Shown: piece after piece, positions 8,529 to 19,753 of the stretch
Layout: every line of letters starts with the position of its first letter
Position numbering within the stretch: position 1 is the first letter of the stretch
Assembly: GCF_009828925.2 (NCBI RefSeq)
Contig: NZ_WUTY02000001.1
Coordinates: 1,580,492-1,644,491, forward strand
DNA length: 64,000 nt
Direction: 5' to 3'
From: Methylicorpusculum oleiharenae
GTDB lineage: Bacteria > Pseudomonadota > Gammaproteobacteria > Methylococcales > Methylomonadaceae
Notes under the pieces: generated by a model
Seen by the model: only the letters and a program-made list of their open reading frames with translations
What the model was told of the DNA's origin: nothing
Database searches by the model: none
Made by a program: the position numbers and the translations under genes

Positions 8529-10526
8529 GTGAGTAAAGCATTTCAAATAAAAAGCCGGTACAGTCCGGCAGGGGATCAGCCGGCGGCAATCGAGCGCTTG
8601 ATCGAAGGGCTTGCTGATGGCGAAGTGCATCAGACTTTACTGGGTGTAACGGGTTCCGGTAAAACGTTCACTATTGCAAATGTCATAGACCGGGTGCAAC
8701 GACCGGCGATGATCCTGGCGCCGAATAAAACCTTGGCGGCGCAGCTCTATGGCGAGATGAAGGATTTTTTTCCGGAAAACAGTGTCGAGTATTTCGTTTC
8801 CTATTACGACTATTACCAGCCTGAGGCCTATGTGCCTGCTTCAGATACGTTTATTGATAAAGACGCTTCGCTTAACGAGCATATCGAACAGATGCGATTG
8901 TCGGCAACCAAGGCGTTGATTGAAAGACGGGATACCATTGTTGTTGCAACCGTTTCTGCTATTTACGGCCTGGGAGAACCGGAGTCCTATTTCAAAATGG
9001 TGCTGCATTTGGTTAAAGGTGATTTGATCAATCAGCGCACTATTCTTCGCCGCTTGGCTGAGATGCAATATACGCGTAATGATGTCGAACTGCGCAGAGC
9101 AACCTACCGGGTGCGCGGTGAAGTGATCGATATCTACCCTGCAGAATCCGAGCAAGAGGCCTTAAGGATTGAATTGTTCGATGATGAAATTGAGCGATTA
9201 TCCCTTTTTGATCCGTTAACCGGAGAGGTGCTGCAGCGTATCGCCCGGTATACGGTTTACCCAAAAAGCCACTACGTTTCTCCCCGAGATCAGCTTTTGG
9301 CGGCAGTCGATTCCATCAAAATAGAGCTTAAAGATCGTTTGGCCCACTTCAATTCTGTCAACAAACTGGTCGAGGCCCAGCGTCTTGAGCAGCGCACGCT
9401 ATTTGACATAGAGATGATTCTGGAAGTGGGATACTGTTCAGGTATTGAAAATTACTCGCGTTATCTGTCCGGGCGTGGGCCGGGAGAGGCGCCGCCGACG
9501 ATGTTTGATTATTTGCCGAAAGACGCGCTGGTTATCGTGGATGAAAGCCATGTCACCATTCCGCAGATCGGCGCGATGTATAAGGGCGACCGGTCGCGCA
9601 AGGAAACGCTGGTCGAGTACGGTTTTAGATTACCCTCAGCATTGGACAATCGACCGTTAACTTTTGAAGAGTTTGAAGCAAGAGCAAGACAGCGAATTTA
9701 CGTGTCGGCTACACCCGGCCCCTATGAAAAGAAATTTTCCGGCGTTTTTGTTGAGCAAGTCGTGCGACCAACCGGCTTGCTCGATCCGGAAGTTGAAGTC
9801 AGGCCTGCATCTACGCAGGTCGATGATTTATTATCGGAAATCAATAAACGTATCAAAGTCCATGAGCGTGTGCTGGTGACTACGCTGACCAAGCGGATGT
9901 CGGAAGATTTAACCGATTATCTGGCAGAGCACGACATCAAGGTACGTTACTTGCACTCGGATATTGATACGGTAGAGCGGGTCGAGATTATCCGTGACTT
10001 GAGGCTGGGTGAATTTGATGTGCTGGTGGGTATCAATTTGTTGAGAGAGGGGCTGGATATCCCGGAGGTTTCTCTGGTGGCCATTCTGGATGCCGATAAA
10101 GAGGGTTTTTTGCGTTCAGTGGTTTCGCTCGTTCAGACAATCGGCCGGGCCGCACGAAATGTCAATGGCAAGGCAATATTATACGGCGATAAGATCACGC
10201 GCTCCATGCAGCAAGCCATAGAGGAAACCGAGCGTAGGAGAGAGAAGCAGCGCTTGTTCAATTTGGAACGCGGCATCAAGCCGGCAACCATTTTCAAGTC
10301 CATAACGGATATTCTGGAAGTTTCAATTCCTGGTGCAGGCTTTCAAGCGATACCTAAAACAAAGGTTGCCGAGGTGGTTGGCGAGTATAATACCCTGACT
10401 ACCAAGCAAAAAGCCAAAAAGTTAAAGCAGCTTGAGGAGCAAATGTATCAGCATGCCCGTAATCTTGAGTTTGAAGAAGCGGCCAAAATCAGGGATAAAA
10501 TCCGGTTGTTGCAAGAAGAAGTGTGA
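8529..10526 (+). CDS. uvrB: Excinuclease ABC subunit B
   Basis: UvrB, the damage-verifying helicase-like subunit of nucleotide excision repair, which acts with UvrA and UvrC in the cytoplasm. The 665-residue length is normal. It has the Walker A motif [10 protein letters not shown] (about 39-48), the damage-probing beta-hairpin region [12 protein letters not shown], the DESH helicase motif, and the [17 protein letters not shown] and C-terminal UVR motif ([19 protein letters not shown]) that contacts UvrA/UvrC. The start is GTG 8529 with the conserved [17 protein letters not shown] opening. It is transcribed alone; a tRNA gene follows. Confidence 0.97.
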   Translation: MSKAFQIKSRYSPAGDQPAAIERLIEGLADGEVHQTLLGVTGSGKTFTIANVIDRVQRPAMILAPNKTLAAQLYGEMKDFFPENSVEYFVSYYDYYQPEAYVPASDTFIDKDASLNEHIEQMRLSATKALIERRDTIVVATVSAIYGLGEPESYFKMVLHLVKGDLINQRTILRRLAEMQYTRNDVELRRATYRVRGEVIDIYPAESEQEALRIELFDDEIERLSLFDPLTGEVLQRIARYTVYPKSHYVSPRDQLLAAVDSIKIELKDRLAHFNSVNKLVEAQRLEQRTLFDIEMILEVGYCSGIENYSRYLSGRGPGEAPPTMFDYLPKDALVIVDESHVTIPQIGAMYKGDRSRKETLVEYGFRLPSALDNRPLTFEEFEARARQRIYVSATPGPYEKKFSGVFVEQVVRPTGLLDPEVEVRPASTQVDDLLSEINKRIKVHERVLVTTLTKRMSEDLTDYLAEHDIKVRYLHSDIDTVERVEIIRDLRLGEFDVLVGINLLREGLDIPEVSLVAILDADKEGFLRSVVSLVQTIGRAARNVNGKAILYGDKITRSMQQAIEETERRREKQRLFNLERGIKPATIFKSITDILEVSIPGAGFQAIPKTKVAEVVGEYNTLTTKQKAKKLKQLEEQMYQHARNLEFEEAAKIRDKIRLLQEEV

Positions 10527-10588
10527 TAGCTTTGGGATCATTTTAGGCAAACGAATACAGGGCTGAAATTTACAGAGCAATTTATTCG

Positions 10589-10616
10589 TTGCAAAAAAAA
10601 AACAGCTGACTATAAT
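10589..10616 (+). promoter_or_regulatory. Promoter of tRNA-Val
   Basis: TTGCAA (10589-10594), a 16-base spacer and TATAAT (10611-10616), 24 bases before the tRNA. Good match to a sigma-70 promoter. Confidence 0.55.
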
Positions 10617-10640
10617 GTGCGGACTGAACAAACAGACTTC

Positions 10641-10717
10641 AGGCGCGTAGCTCAGTTGGTTAGAGCACCACCTTGACATGGTGGGGGTCGTTGGTTCGAG
10701 TCCAATCGCGCCTACCA
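10641..10717 (+). tRNA. tRNA-Val (GAC)
   Basis: A 77-base tRNA with encoded CCA. The acceptor stem AGGCGCG pairs with CGCGCCT. The D-arm is AGCTCAGTTGGTTAGAGC, the anticodon arm CCACCTTGACATGGTGG with anticodon GAC, and the T-arm GTTGGTTCGAGTCCAAT. The body closely matches the gammaproteobacterial tRNA-Val(GAC). Confidence 0.95.
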
Positions 10718-10724
10718 AATTCCA

Positions 10725-10749
10725 AAGCACCGTATATCGGTGCTTTTTT
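10725..10749 (+). terminator. Rho-independent terminator after tRNA-Val
   Basis: A stem of AAGCACCG and CGGTGCTT with a 5-base loop, running into six Ts, directly after the tRNA and 30 bases before thrS. Confidence 0.85.
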
Positions 10750-10778
10750 GTTATTGATTCCAGAACAGTTGATTTATC

Positions 10779-12686
10779 ATGCCGGTCATTAGTCTCCCAG
10801 ATGGATCTCAGCGAATTTTCGAACAGCCAGTGACTGTGCTCGAAGTTGCTCAATCGATTGGTTCGGGTTTGGCTAATGCAACGCTTGCAGCAAAAGTAAA
10901 CGGTAACCTGGTCGATGCTTCGACTTTGCTGGAAACTGACGCCGCTTTACAGATTATTACCTCTAAAGACGCAGAAGGCATCGAAGTCATAAGACATTCG
11001 ACGGCTCATTTAATGGCTCAGGCGGTTAAGCAGCTCTATCCGGATGCGCAAGTCACTATAGGCCCTGTTATAGAAAACGGCTTCTATTATGACTTTGCCT
11101 ATCATCGGCCCTTCACGCCGGATGACCTCGCCGCTATCGAAGAAAAGATGCAGCAAATTGCGGCTGCAGACTTGCCGGTCAATAGAACTGTCGTTTCCAG
11201 AGACGAAGCGGTCCATTTTTTCAAGAATTTGGGCGAAGCCTATAAAGCCGAGATCATTGCCTCGATACCTGCAAATGAAGATTTGTCGTTGTATGCGCAA
11301 GGTGAATTCACCGATTTATGCCGTGGACCTCATGTTCCCAGTACCGGCAAGTTAAAAGCGTTCAAGCTGATGAAGATAGCCGGAGCCTACTGGCGCGGCA
11401 ATTCTGAAAATGAAATGTTGCAGAGGATTTATGGTACTGCATGGGGTGATGTCAAATCATTGAAAGATTATTTGCATCGTCTGGAAGAAGCAGAGAAGCG
11501 GGATCACCGTAAACTAGCCAAAACGTTAGACCTTTTTCATTCTCAGGAAGAAGCGCCTGGGATGGTGTTTTGGCATGAAAAAGGCTGGGCCATTTATCAG
11601 CAGGTTGAACAATACATTCGCAACAAATTAAACGTCAACGGCTACGGGGAGGTTAAAACACCCCAGGTTGTCGATAGATCGTTATGGGAAAAATCAGGGC
11701 ACTGGGATAAGTTCGGTGACATGATTTTTACCACCCATTCCGAGCGCCGCGATTACGCCATCAAGCCGATGAATTGTCCCTGCCATGTGCAGATTTTTAA
11801 TCAGGGCATGAAAAGTTACCGTGACCTGCCGATTAGAATGGCGGAATTCGGCTCTTGTCATCGAAATGAGCCTTCCGGCACCTTGCACGGACTGATGCGA
11901 GTCAGAAGTTTTGTGCAAGATGATGCGCATATATTTTGTACCGAAGACCAGATACAGCAGGAAGTCTCCACTTTTATCGATCTGCTATTTGAGGTATATA
12001 AGGATTTTGGCTTTGACGATGTGCTGATCAAGCTTTCAACCCGGCCGGAAAATCGTGTGGGCGATGATGCTGTATGGGACAAAGCGGAGCTTGCGCTTGA
12101 AATAGCGCTAAACAATAAAGGCTTGAATTGGGAATTGCAGCCCGGAGAAGGTGCCTTTTATGGTCCAAAAATTGAATTTTCGCTAAAAGATTGCATAGGT
12201 CGTGTCTGGCAGTGTGGTACTATTCAGGTCGACTTCTCGATGCCCGGACGATTAGGTGCCAGTTATATAGCCGAGGATGGTTCCAAACAAACCCCTGTGA
12301 TGCTTCACCGGGCTATACTGGGATCATTGGAGCGTTTCATTGGTATTTTGATCGAACAGCATGCGGGTACGTTTCCGGTTTGGCTGGCTCCAGTGCAGGT
12401 AGTGGTGTTAACTATCGCCGACAGACACACTGACTATGCAACTCAACTGATGAGAACCCTTGAAAAACACGGTGTTAGAATCAGAATTGACTTGAGAAAT
12501 GAAAAAATTGGTTTTAAAATTCGCGAGCATTCGATGCAGCGAGTTCCTTTTTTGCTAATTATCGGCGACAAAGAGCTTGAAAACAGTTCAATCACTGTGC
12601 GGACGCAAAAAGGTGAGGATTTGGGTAGTCATACAATCGATCAATTCATCATGCGGCTGAATCAAACGGTTGAAGACAAAAAATAA
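10779..12686 (+). CDS. thrS: Threonyl-tRNA synthetase
   Basis: Class II threonyl-tRNA synthetase, 635 residues, cytoplasmic, charging tRNA-Thr. Domains in order: TGS (1-62), the editing domain with [12 protein letters not shown] and DLCRGPHV (HxxxH and CxxxH, removing mis-charged serine), the catalytic core (about 240-530), and the HGTP anticodon-binding domain (about 535-630). Zinc ligands are visible as Cys in [10 protein letters not shown] and His in [14 protein letters not shown]. The class II motif 2 region is [10 protein letters not shown]. It heads the classic thrS-infC-rpmI-rplT-pheS-pheT-ihfA cluster. Confidence 0.97.
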   Translation: MPVISLPDGSQRIFEQPVTVLEVAQSIGSGLANATLAAKVNGNLVDASTLLETDAALQIITSKDAEGIEVIRHSTAHLMAQAVKQLYPDAQVTIGPVIENGFYYDFAYHRPFTPDDLAAIEEKMQQIAAADLPVNRTVVSRDEAVHFFKNLGEAYKAEIIASIPANEDLSLYAQGEFTDLCRGPHVPSTGKLKAFKLMKIAGAYWRGNSENEMLQRIYGTAWGDVKSLKDYLHRLEEAEKRDHRKLAKTLDLFHSQEEAPGMVFWHEKGWAIYQQVEQYIRNKLNVNGYGEVKTPQVVDRSLWEKSGHWDKFGDMIFTTHSERRDYAIKPMNCPCHVQIFNQGMKSYRDLPIRMAEFGSCHRNEPSGTLHGLMRVRSFVQDDAHIFCTEDQIQQEVSTFIDLLFEVYKDFGFDDVLIKLSTRPENRVGDDAVWDKAELALEIALNNKGLNWELQPGEGAFYGPKIEFSLKDCIGRVWQCGTIQVDFSMPGRLGASYIAEDGSKQTPVMLHRAILGSLERFIGILIEQHAGTFPVWLAPVQVVVLTIADRHTDYATQLMRTLEKHGVRIRIDLRNEKIGFKIREHSMQRVPFLLIIGDKELENSSITVRTQKGEDLGSHTIDQFIMRLNQTVEDKK

Positions 12687-12708
12687 TATTGTTTTGGAGG
12701 GTTAGGGT

Positions 12709-13233
12709 ATTTCTGCTAAAAAAGATGAAACACGACTGAATGATGCGATCACTACGAGAAGAGTGAGAGTCATAGGTCCAGAAGGGGAGGCCCTTGGAAT
12801 AATCAATATTGAGGAAGCCAAGCAGCTCGCTTACAGTAAAGATCTTGATCTCGTTGAAATATCGCCCAATGCCGATCCTCCTGTCTGTAAAGTCATGGAT
12901 TACGGTAAATTCCAGTTTGAACTCAATAAAAAACAACAAGCTGCCAAGAAAAAACAAAAACAGATCCAGGTTAAAGAAATAAAATTCAGACCGGGTACTG
13001 AAGAAGGCGACTACCAGGTTAAAATGAGAAGCCTGGTCAAGTTTCTCGAAGAGGGTAACAAAACAAAAATTACCCTGAGATTTCGTGGTCGTGAAATGGC
13101 ACATAAAGAAATCGGCATGGATTTGCTGAAACGGATTGAAAAGGATTTGGAAGAAATCGCACTGGTCGAGCAATTTCCTAAATTGGAAGGCCGCCAGATG
13201 GTTATGGTCATGGGACCAAAAAAGAAAAAATAA
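12709..13233 (+). CDS. infC: Translation initiation factor IF-3 (ATT start)
   Basis: IF-3 binds the 30S subunit and checks the start codon and initiator tRNA. The frame can be extended upstream of the first ATG/GTG (12763) to ATT at 12709, which follows GGAGGG at 12697-12702 by six bases. That gives a 174-residue protein beginning (M)[19 protein letters not shown], the expected full N-terminal domain. ATT as the infC start is the known basis of IF-3 autoregulation in enterobacteria, so it is very likely used here. The N-domain has [12 protein letters not shown] and the C-domain [15 protein letters not shown]. It lies 22 bases after thrS. Confidence 0.95.
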   Translation: MSAKKDETRLNDAITTRRVRVIGPEGEALGIINIEEAKQLAYSKDLDLVEISPNADPPVCKVMDYGKFQFELNKKQQAAKKKQKQIQVKEIKFRPGTEEGDYQVKMRSLVKFLEEGNKTKITLRFRGREMAHKEIGMDLLKRIEKDLEEIALVEQFPKLEGRQMVMVMGPKKKK

Positions 13234-13235
13234 CA

Positions 13236-13330
13236 GGGTTTCCTCGAAAGTGAATGCTTTCAGACGGGATAGCCCTTTTTTGTTACCCGGGATGGGGTAA
13301 TAAAATGCATCTTCGGATGCAATGTTATTC
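13236..13330 (+). promoter_or_regulatory. Structured leader between infC and rpmI
   Basis: The 170-base gap before rpmI holds a nested hairpin (GAAAG/CTTTC inside GGG..CCC) that runs into TTTTTT at 13275-13280. A TGCATC-TTCG-GATGCA hairpin follows at 13306-13321 with a stable UUCG-type loop. In enterobacteria and Bacillus the rpmI-rplT mRNA is repressed by ribosomal protein L20 binding structured leader RNA. An equivalent role here is inferred; the first hairpin could instead be a partial terminator. Confidence 0.4.
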
Positions 13331-13403
13331 TTCAGGGCCATGCATTTTGCCTTGCTGAATTGAGTATGTCAGGGACGTTTTTTTTGATAATTGGAGAAAA
13401 CAA

Positions 13404-13601
13404 ATGCCAAAAATAAAAACTAACCGTGGAGCAGCCAAGCGTTTTAAACGTACTGGCGGTGGCGGTTTTAAGTGCAAGCAGTCACATCGCCGTCATATTT
13501 TGACCAAAAAATCCACTAAAAGAAAAAGACAGTTGCGCAAGGCAGCTTCTCTGCATCCGTCTGACGTGCGCATGGCTGCACGCATGATGCCGTATAGTTA
13601 A
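13404..13601 (+). CDS. rpmI: Ribosomal protein bL35
   Basis: A 65-residue, very basic protein, [20 protein letters not shown] and on, the typical bL35 sequence of the 50S subunit. A strong GGAG ribosome site precedes ATG 13404. It is followed 18 bases later by rplT, as in most bacteria. Confidence 0.97.
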   Translation: MPKIKTNRGAAKRFKRTGGGGFKCKQSHRRHILTKKSTKRKRQLRKAASLHPSDVRMAARMMPYS

Positions 13602-13619
13602 TAGAATTGGAGAAGCGTT

Positions 13620-13982
13620 GTGGCAAGAGTTAAACGTGGCGTAACCGCCAGAGCAAGACATAAAAAAATATTAAAGCTGGCAAAAGGCTATTACGGTGCA
13701 AGAAGCCGTGTATACCGAGTTGCCAAACAAGCGGTAATTAAAGCCGGTCAATATGCTTATCGTGACCGCAAACAGAAAAAACGCCAGTTCAGAGCTTTAT
13801 GGATTGTGCGTATCAATGCTGCTGCCCGCTTATGCGGAATGTCATATAGCCGCTTTATCAATGGCCTGAACAAAGCGAATGTCGCTGTTGACCGTAAAGT
13901 TTTGGCTGATATTGCTGTGCGTGACATGGATGCATTTGCCGAATTGGCAAAAATTGCGCAAGCCAATTGCAGTAAGCCTTAA
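13620..13982 (+). CDS. rplT: Ribosomal protein bL20
   Basis: A 120-residue basic protein of the 50S subunit, (M)[20 protein letters not shown], with the typical long N-terminal helix and globular C-terminus ([18 protein letters not shown]-like segment). The start is GTG 13620 after TTGGAGAAGC. bL20 is needed early in 50S assembly and represses its own operon in well-studied bacteria. Confidence 0.97.
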   Translation: MARVKRGVTARARHKKILKLAKGYYGARSRVYRVAKQAVIKAGQYAYRDRKQKKRQFRALWIVRINAAARLCGMSYSRFINGLNKANVAVDRKVLADIAVRDMDAFAELAKIAQANCSKP

Positions 13983-14014
13983 GGTATCGTAAAAGGCAGT
14001 CGCCTTACGATATA

Positions 14015-14043
14015 TTTGCCCTTTCCTAATTGGAGAGGGCAAA
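14015..14043. terminator. Strong hairpin between rplT and pheS
   Basis: A 12-bp stem, TTTGCCCTTTCC with GGAGAGGGCAAA, and a 5-base loop. A second, smaller hairpin (ATCGT..GCCTTACGAT) lies just upstream at 13985-14009. No U-tract follows. In E. coli a Phe attenuator sits at this place, but I see no Phe-rich leader peptide here, so this is better read as an attenuating or processing structure of unknown role. Confidence 0.45.
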
Positions 14044-14113
14044 GCCCAGGCTGCCTCTGTAGCCTTTAATCGATTTTATAAATCCCATCCCAACCCTTAC
14101 TAAAGCGAGCTGA

Positions 14114-15136
<1,023 letters not shown>

Positions 15137-15149
15137 GGAGTGATAAGGC

Positions 15150-17525
15150 ATGAAATTAAGCGAAGCGTGGTTGAGAGAGCGGGTAAATCCGGCGATAAGC
15201 ACGGATGAATTAGTTGCACAGTTAACAATGGCCGGTCTTGAAGTGGATTCGGTTGAACCGGCGGCCGCAGTATTTAGCGGCGTCGTGGTCGGAGAAGTCG
15301 TTGCTATGGAACAGCACCCCGACGCAGACCGTTTAAGAGTGTGTACGGTTAACACCGGTGAGCAGGAGCCGCTGCAAATCGTATGCGGTGCTGCCAACGT
15401 ACGGGTTGGGCTAAAAATTCCCGCCGCATTGGTGGGCGCTGTCTTGCCGGGCGACTTTAAAATTAAGAAATCAAAGCTGCGCGGTGTTGAATCGTTTGGC
15501 ATGTTATGTTCCGAAAAAGAACTGGGTCTTGCTGAAGAGGCCAGCGGCTTAATGGAATTGGCGGCCGGAGCCCCTGTCGGAGTTGACATAAGAGATTATC
15601 TGACGCTCAACGACAACTTGATAGAAGTCGATTTGACGCCTAATAGAGCCGATTGCCTGAGTGTAGAAGGTATCGCCAGGGAAGTTTCGGTGCTGAATCA
15701 GATGGATTTGTCTGCGTTGCCGGTAGTTAAAGCGCCAATCACTCATTCGGACGAATTGCCTGTTTCTGTTGCTGCAGAAGAAGCCTGCCCGCGTTATCTG
15801 GGGCGATTAATTAAAGCCGTTGATGCAAAAGCTGAAACGCCCTTATGGATGCAAGAGCGTCTGCGCCGTTCAGGCTTGCGCAGCCTGGGACCTTTAGTCG
15901 ATGTCACAAATTATGTGTTATTGGAAATCGGTCAACCTTTGCATGCGTTTGATCAGGCTAAATTGTCCGGCGGAATTCACGTTCGCTGGGCCCATAAAGA
16001 TGAAACGCTGGAATTGTTGAACAACCAGTCGGTTCAATTGGATACGGATGCTTTGGTGATTGCCGACGAGCAGCGCGCTTTGGCGCTGGCCGGCATCATG
16101 GGTGGCAGCAGTTCGGCAGTTAACGATGAAACTCAAGATGTGTTTCTGGAATGCGCCTTTTTTACGCCTGACAAGATGATGGGTAAGGCGCGTAAATACG
16201 GTTTACATACCGATTCGTCCCATCGTTTTGAACGCGGTGTTGATCCTTTTCTACAAGAACGTGCAATTGAAAGAGCAACCCAACTGATTCTGGAAATAGC
16301 GGGAGGATCGGCCGGCCCTATTGCCGAGCGAGTTTCAACAGCGCATTTACCACAACGTCGACCGGTCACGTTACGCAGACAAAAGCTGGAAAGCATTCTG
16401 GCGGTAGCGCTGGACGATGCCGAGATCATCAAAATCTTTACTGGTCTGGGCATGACGGTCGAATCCTGTGATGAAGGCTGGCAGGTTACACCGCCCGGTT
16501 TCCGTTTTGATATTTCGATAGAAGCTGATTTGATAGAAGAACTGGCGCGTGTCTATGGTTACAATCGTTTGCCACAGACCAGTCTGCTGATGCGCTCGGA
16601 ATTAAGCAAAGCACCCGAAACAGTTGTCGAGCTTGACACCGTAAAGGACGCCTTGGTCGCAAGAGATTATCAAGAAGTCATCACCTATAGTTTTGTTGAT
16701 GAACAGCTGCAACAGGCAATTACCCCCGGTGAGGCGGTAGTCAGATTACAAAACCCCTTGTCATCGGAACTCGCTGTCATGCGCAGTTCATTATGGTGTG
16801 GACTCATACAGGCGGCTTTGTATAATATCAATCGTCAACAAGGCCGGATCAGATTGTTTGAAAGCGGCTTACGTTTTTTACAAAAACAAGACGAACTGGT
16901 TCAGCAGAAAATGCTGGCAGGTCTGGTGCTAGGCGAGGCTTATTCTGAACAATGGAGTGAGAGGCGCCGGAAAGCTGATTTTTTTGATATGAAAGCCGAT
17001 GTTGAAGGTTTGTTCGCTTTAACCGGAAATGAAGTGAGCTTTGTCAAAAGTAATCACCCGGCTTTACATCCTGGTCAGACCGCTGAAATTAAGACTACCG
17101 ATGGCGAGCATATCGGCTGGTTGGGTATGTTGCATCCAAAGTTGGAAGACGAGTGGGGCATAGGCACGCAAGTCTTTCTGTTTGAGCTCGATCAAACTTT
17201 GCTGTTGAAGAAAAAGATCCCGGCCTTTAGTCCTTTGTCCAAATTTCCATCAGTACGGAGAGATCTGGCTTTGCTGGTTAATGAAAGCTGTGCCGTTGCG
17301 AACATTGTCGGGCATATCAAAGATTGCTCCGAAGCGGCAATACAGGATGTCTTCGTCTTTGATATTTATCAGGGGCAAGGGATAGAGCCAGGCTATAAAA
17401 GTGTCGCTTTAGGTTTGATTTTACAGGATTTTTCACAAACGCTAACAGAACCGGAAATTGATGCTATAGTTAGCCGGGTGTTAGAAAAACTGACTACTGA
17501 GATTAGCGCAAAGTTGAGGGATTGA
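15150..17525 (+). CDS. pheT: Phenylalanyl-tRNA synthetase beta subunit
   Basis: 791-residue beta subunit. It has an EMAP-II-like tRNA-binding domain (about 40-150), B3/B4 editing region (about 210-385, with [14 protein letters not shown]), B5 domain (about 400-475), the inactive synthetase-like core and the C-terminal FDX-ACB anticodon-binding domain ([15 protein letters not shown] to the end). It edits tyrosine mis-charged on tRNA-Phe. It is complete, and ihfA starts four bases after its stop. Confidence 0.97.
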   Translation: MKLSEAWLRERVNPAISTDELVAQLTMAGLEVDSVEPAAAVFSGVVVGEVVAMEQHPDADRLRVCTVNTGEQEPLQIVCGAANVRVGLKIPAALVGAVLPGDFKIKKSKLRGVESFGMLCSEKELGLAEEASGLMELAAGAPVGVDIRDYLTLNDNLIEVDLTPNRADCLSVEGIAREVSVLNQMDLSALPVVKAPITHSDELPVSVAAEEACPRYLGRLIKAVDAKAETPLWMQERLRRSGLRSLGPLVDVTNYVLLEIGQPLHAFDQAKLSGGIHVRWAHKDETLELLNNQSVQLDTDALVIADEQRALALAGIMGGSSSAVNDETQDVFLECAFFTPDKMMGKARKYGLHTDSSHRFERGVDPFLQERAIERATQLILEIAGGSAGPIAERVSTAHLPQRRPVTLRRQKLESILAVALDDAEIIKIFTGLGMTVESCDEGWQVTPPGFRFDISIEADLIEELARVYGYNRLPQTSLLMRSELSKAPETVVELDTVKDALVARDYQEVITYSFVDEQLQQAITPGEAVVRLQNPLSSELAVMRSSLWCGLIQAALYNINRQQGRIRLFESGLRFLQKQDELVQQKMLAGLVLGEAYSEQWSERRRKADFFDMKADVEGLFALTGNEVSFVKSNHPALHPGQTAEIKTTDGEHIGWLGMLHPKLEDEWGIGTQVFLFELDQTLLLKKKIPAFSPLSKFPSVRRDLALLVNESCAVANIVGHIKDCSEAAIQDVFVFDIYQGQGIEPGYKSVALGLILQDFSQTLTEPEIDAIVSRVLEKLTTEISAKLRD

Positions 17526-17529
17526 TTCT

Positions 17530-17826
17530 ATGGCATTAACGAAAGCTGATTTTGCGGAAAGATTGTTTGAAGAACTGGGTTTAAACAAACGTGAAGCAAA
17601 AGAGATAGTTGAACTCTTTTTTGAAGAAATCAAAGGCTCTCTTGAAAACGGAGAACAAGTCAAAATTTCCGGATTCGGAAAATTCGAGTTAAGAGATAAA
17701 AGTAGTCGGCCGGGAAGAAATCCCAAAACGGGAGAAGAAATTCCCATTACTGCCCGTCGTGTTGTGACGTTCAGATCAGGACAGAAACTCAAGGCACGGG
17801 TAGAAGCATATGCTGGAACCGAGTAA
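17530..17826 (+). CDS. ihfA: Integration host factor alpha subunit
   Basis: A 98-residue DNA-bending protein of the HU/IHF family, the partner of IHF-beta. It has the family signature [20 protein letters not shown] and the intercalating-proline arm ([15 protein letters not shown]). Alpha rather than beta is indicated by its place directly after pheT and by the opening [20 protein letters not shown]. Its end overlaps the next gene by 17 bases. Confidence 0.96.
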   Translation: MALTKADFAERLFEELGLNKREAKEIVELFFEEIKGSLENGEQVKISGFGKFELRDKSSRPGRNPKTGEEIPITARRVVTFRSGQKLKARVEAYAGTE

Positions 17827-18163
17827 TAATAACGAATTGCCGCCGATACCGGCAAAACGATACTTCACTATCGGTGAAGTCAGTGAATTATGTGGGGTAA
17901 AACCTCATGTGCTGCGTTACTGGGAACAAGAATTCACCGAGCTGGCTCCGGTTAAAAGAAGAGGTAACCGGCGCTATTACCAGCGGCACGATGTGTTGAT
18001 GATTCGTCAGATCCGGGGTTTGCTCTATGAGCAGGGCTATACCATAGGCGGAGCTCGTGCGCATTTGTCCAGTGATAATGTCAAAGAAGATACAACCCGT
18101 TCCAAACAGCTGATTCACCAAATGATTGGCGAATTAGAAGATATTTTGGAATTGCTTAAATAG
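17810..18163 (+). CDS. MerR-family regulator linked to ihfA
   Basis: A 117-residue protein with one MerR-type winged helix ([20 protein letters not shown], then [20 protein letters not shown]) and a short C-terminal helix ([12 protein letters not shown]) for dimerisation. It lacks a metal- or drug-binding effector domain. Its start lies inside the end of ihfA. This coupled ihfA-merR pair, followed by tRNA-Pro, is a recurring arrangement in gammaproteobacteria, but its target is not known to me. Confidence 0.9.
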   Translation: MLEPSNNNELPPIPAKRYFTIGEVSELCGVKPHVLRYWEQEFTELAPVKRRGNRRYYQRHDVLMIRQIRGLLYEQGYTIGGARAHLSSDNVKEDTTRSKQLIHQMIGELEDILELLK

Positions 18164-18268
18164 AGCGATTCAGTCAAAGCGGTGGACTGATGCATTAATC
18201 CGAAGTTAAATGGGTTTTCAGTTCACAAGCAGTCCAAAATACAGTATCATTCACATCCTTTCAAATAG

Positions 18269-18346
<78 letters not shown>

Positions 18347-19204
18347 ATTTAATCAAAGGCTTAGAAGAATCTGTTTTTTAAAGAATTTGAAAAATAGAGT
18401 TTGGTGATACTTAATTTAGTGTATTCAAACACCTAAAGCAAATAATGCTCAAAATCCTTTAACGTTATAAGTCGCCTTAACCTCGCTTCCAGCAGAAGCC
18501 GCCTTGGTAACCAAAATCTATTCCGGAATAGTCAGATCCATCGAATCGTATGCGAGTCAGAGCCGATCTGAATCGATTGTGCTTTTATTGTCCCACCTTT
18601 ACGAAGAAGGTGATATCCTCGAGTGGGACATCACGTTTGACGATGCTTTCATACGCGATTTTTAATTTCGCTCAAGAGATTAATTCGGCATTTCAAATCG
18701 CTTTCTGGGGAAGCGGATTAGGTTACGGCAGTTATGAATACGGCAACGATTCAGCTCAGCTAAAAGAAGCCTCCAGCTACTCAGGTGGCCATTATCAGAG
18801 TATGGCATTTAAATAGAATGCCTCGGACGGTGGAATGTCTGCAAATTTGATCAGCCAATCAAAATCGTCATGTTTTTTGTCTTCAAAAACTTCAAAACCG
18901 ACAAGATCCGAGAACTGGGGCCAACACTCCTGAACCGCCAATCATTCTACCTCACCGGATCTCCAGTTGTAATATTCAACTTATTTTAGATGATACAGAA
19001 TAGTAAAACATAATAAAATCAGAAATTTATTGTTGGTATAAAGGGTTTTATGGTACATGTACGGCCTATATATTTACTTGTTAGGCTTCGCGGGGGTAAC
19101 GGAATGGTCTATTTTTAATGGGCGACTTCTTGTACGAGCAGAGCCGAAGATATGGGATCACGTCAGTTTCGTCATCAACCTCCCGGATGGAGGGGCAAAC
19201 GCTA
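18347..19204. other. Decayed accessory sequence without an intact gene
   Basis: About 850 bases in which short protein-like stretches appear on both strands but none is a complete gene. Plus-strand 18508-18660 reads ALVTKIYSGIVRSIESYASQ and on to a stop. Minus-strand 18795-18941 is listed separately. At 19141-19178 there is a diverged partial copy (32 of 38 bases) of the start of the DUF2254 gene at 20482-20519. This is the left edge of the scrambled patch. Confidence 0.5.
18795..18941 (-). pseudogene. C-terminal fragment of an unrecognised gene
   Basis: A 48-residue frame, beginning at a possible TTG and preceded directly by an in-frame stop. It reads like the tail of a real globular protein (QECWPQFSDLVGFEVFEDKK and DFDWLIKFADIPPSEAFYLN). 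Aromatic and acidic content is high, with no membrane segment. I do not recognise the family. Because it lacks a proper start and sits among other debris, I treat it as a fragment. Confidence 0.35.
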
Positions 19205-19440
19205 ATGGACGACATATCTGGTCTAATGATCCGAGACAGCATACAGGATAAATCGAACAGCGAAGCTCTTGAGAAGCTCTTACGGCCTGCCGGGAACGAA
19301 AGGAAGTCGCGAAGCTACGTTCGAGAGCTGCCTCGCCTTCATGCAGGCAGCGGACAAGAACATCCAGGAACATCTGGCCGGATTTGCTACCGGCAACCAC
19401 CGGCAGCGTCAGCAATCGATCACGGTGGAACTCCTCGACA
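19205..19440 (+). pseudogene. Frameshifted conserved protein of unknown function
   Basis: ATG 19205 follows GGAGGGG with good spacing and opens MDDISGLMIRDSIQDKSNSE. Around 19300 the protein-like signal moves to another frame, which continues ATFESCLAFMQAADKNIQEH and RQRQQSITVELLDIRDSFWL. Joined, the two parts would make one alpha-helical protein of about 90 residues, so a single frameshift has broken it. GC content is above that of the flanking DNA. I do not recognise the function. Confidence 0.5.
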
Positions 19441-19453
19441 TCAGGGACAGTTT

Positions 19454-19753
19454 TTGGTTGGAACTTGGGGTCTTACCTCGTCTCGACCAGCCCGACTCAT
19501 CTGCGCCACGTTCCTGTGCTGCGGCATCCTTGCGGTCAATCCAGTTTCTGCCCAACAGTTCTTTGGTAGCGAGGATAAACCGGTGTCTGCGAAAGCGCCT
19601 GATGGCAAACCCGAGCCCCCAGGTAAAGTCGAAGTCCAACCCGTCGCCAAGGATGACGAGATCATGCAACGAATCGCGGATATTCTAAAAACGACAAGCT
19701 GGTTCAGCGAGCCCAAAGTCACTGTCCAGGAAGGTGTTCGGCGACAATTATCC
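19454..19753 (+). pseudogene. 5' fragment of a mechanosensitive-channel-like gene
   Basis: The frame shows a signal-peptide-like segment (LICATFLCCGILAVNPVSAQ), then a low-complexity linker rich in Pro and Lys. A BON-like stretch, DEIMQRIADILKTTSWFSEP, leads into KVTVQEGV. Such N-terminal regions precede MscS-type channel domains in some proteobacterial exported or membrane proteins. The gene stops abruptly at the left end of the IS21-family element (19754), and no channel domain is found beyond the element, so it was truncated by insertion plus deletion. The TTG start at 19454 is tentative, and the channel assignment rests on N-terminal resemblance only. Confidence 0.45.

Noticed and set aside
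10641-10717. tRNA-Val as island attachment site
   Set aside because: Core genes lie on both sides and no integrase or partial tRNA copy is adjacent.
18550-18816. 88-codon plus-strand frame in the tRNA-Pro flank
   Set aside because: The first half follows a different frame from the protein-like segment there, it lacks a ribosome site, and it overlaps a minus-strand fragment.
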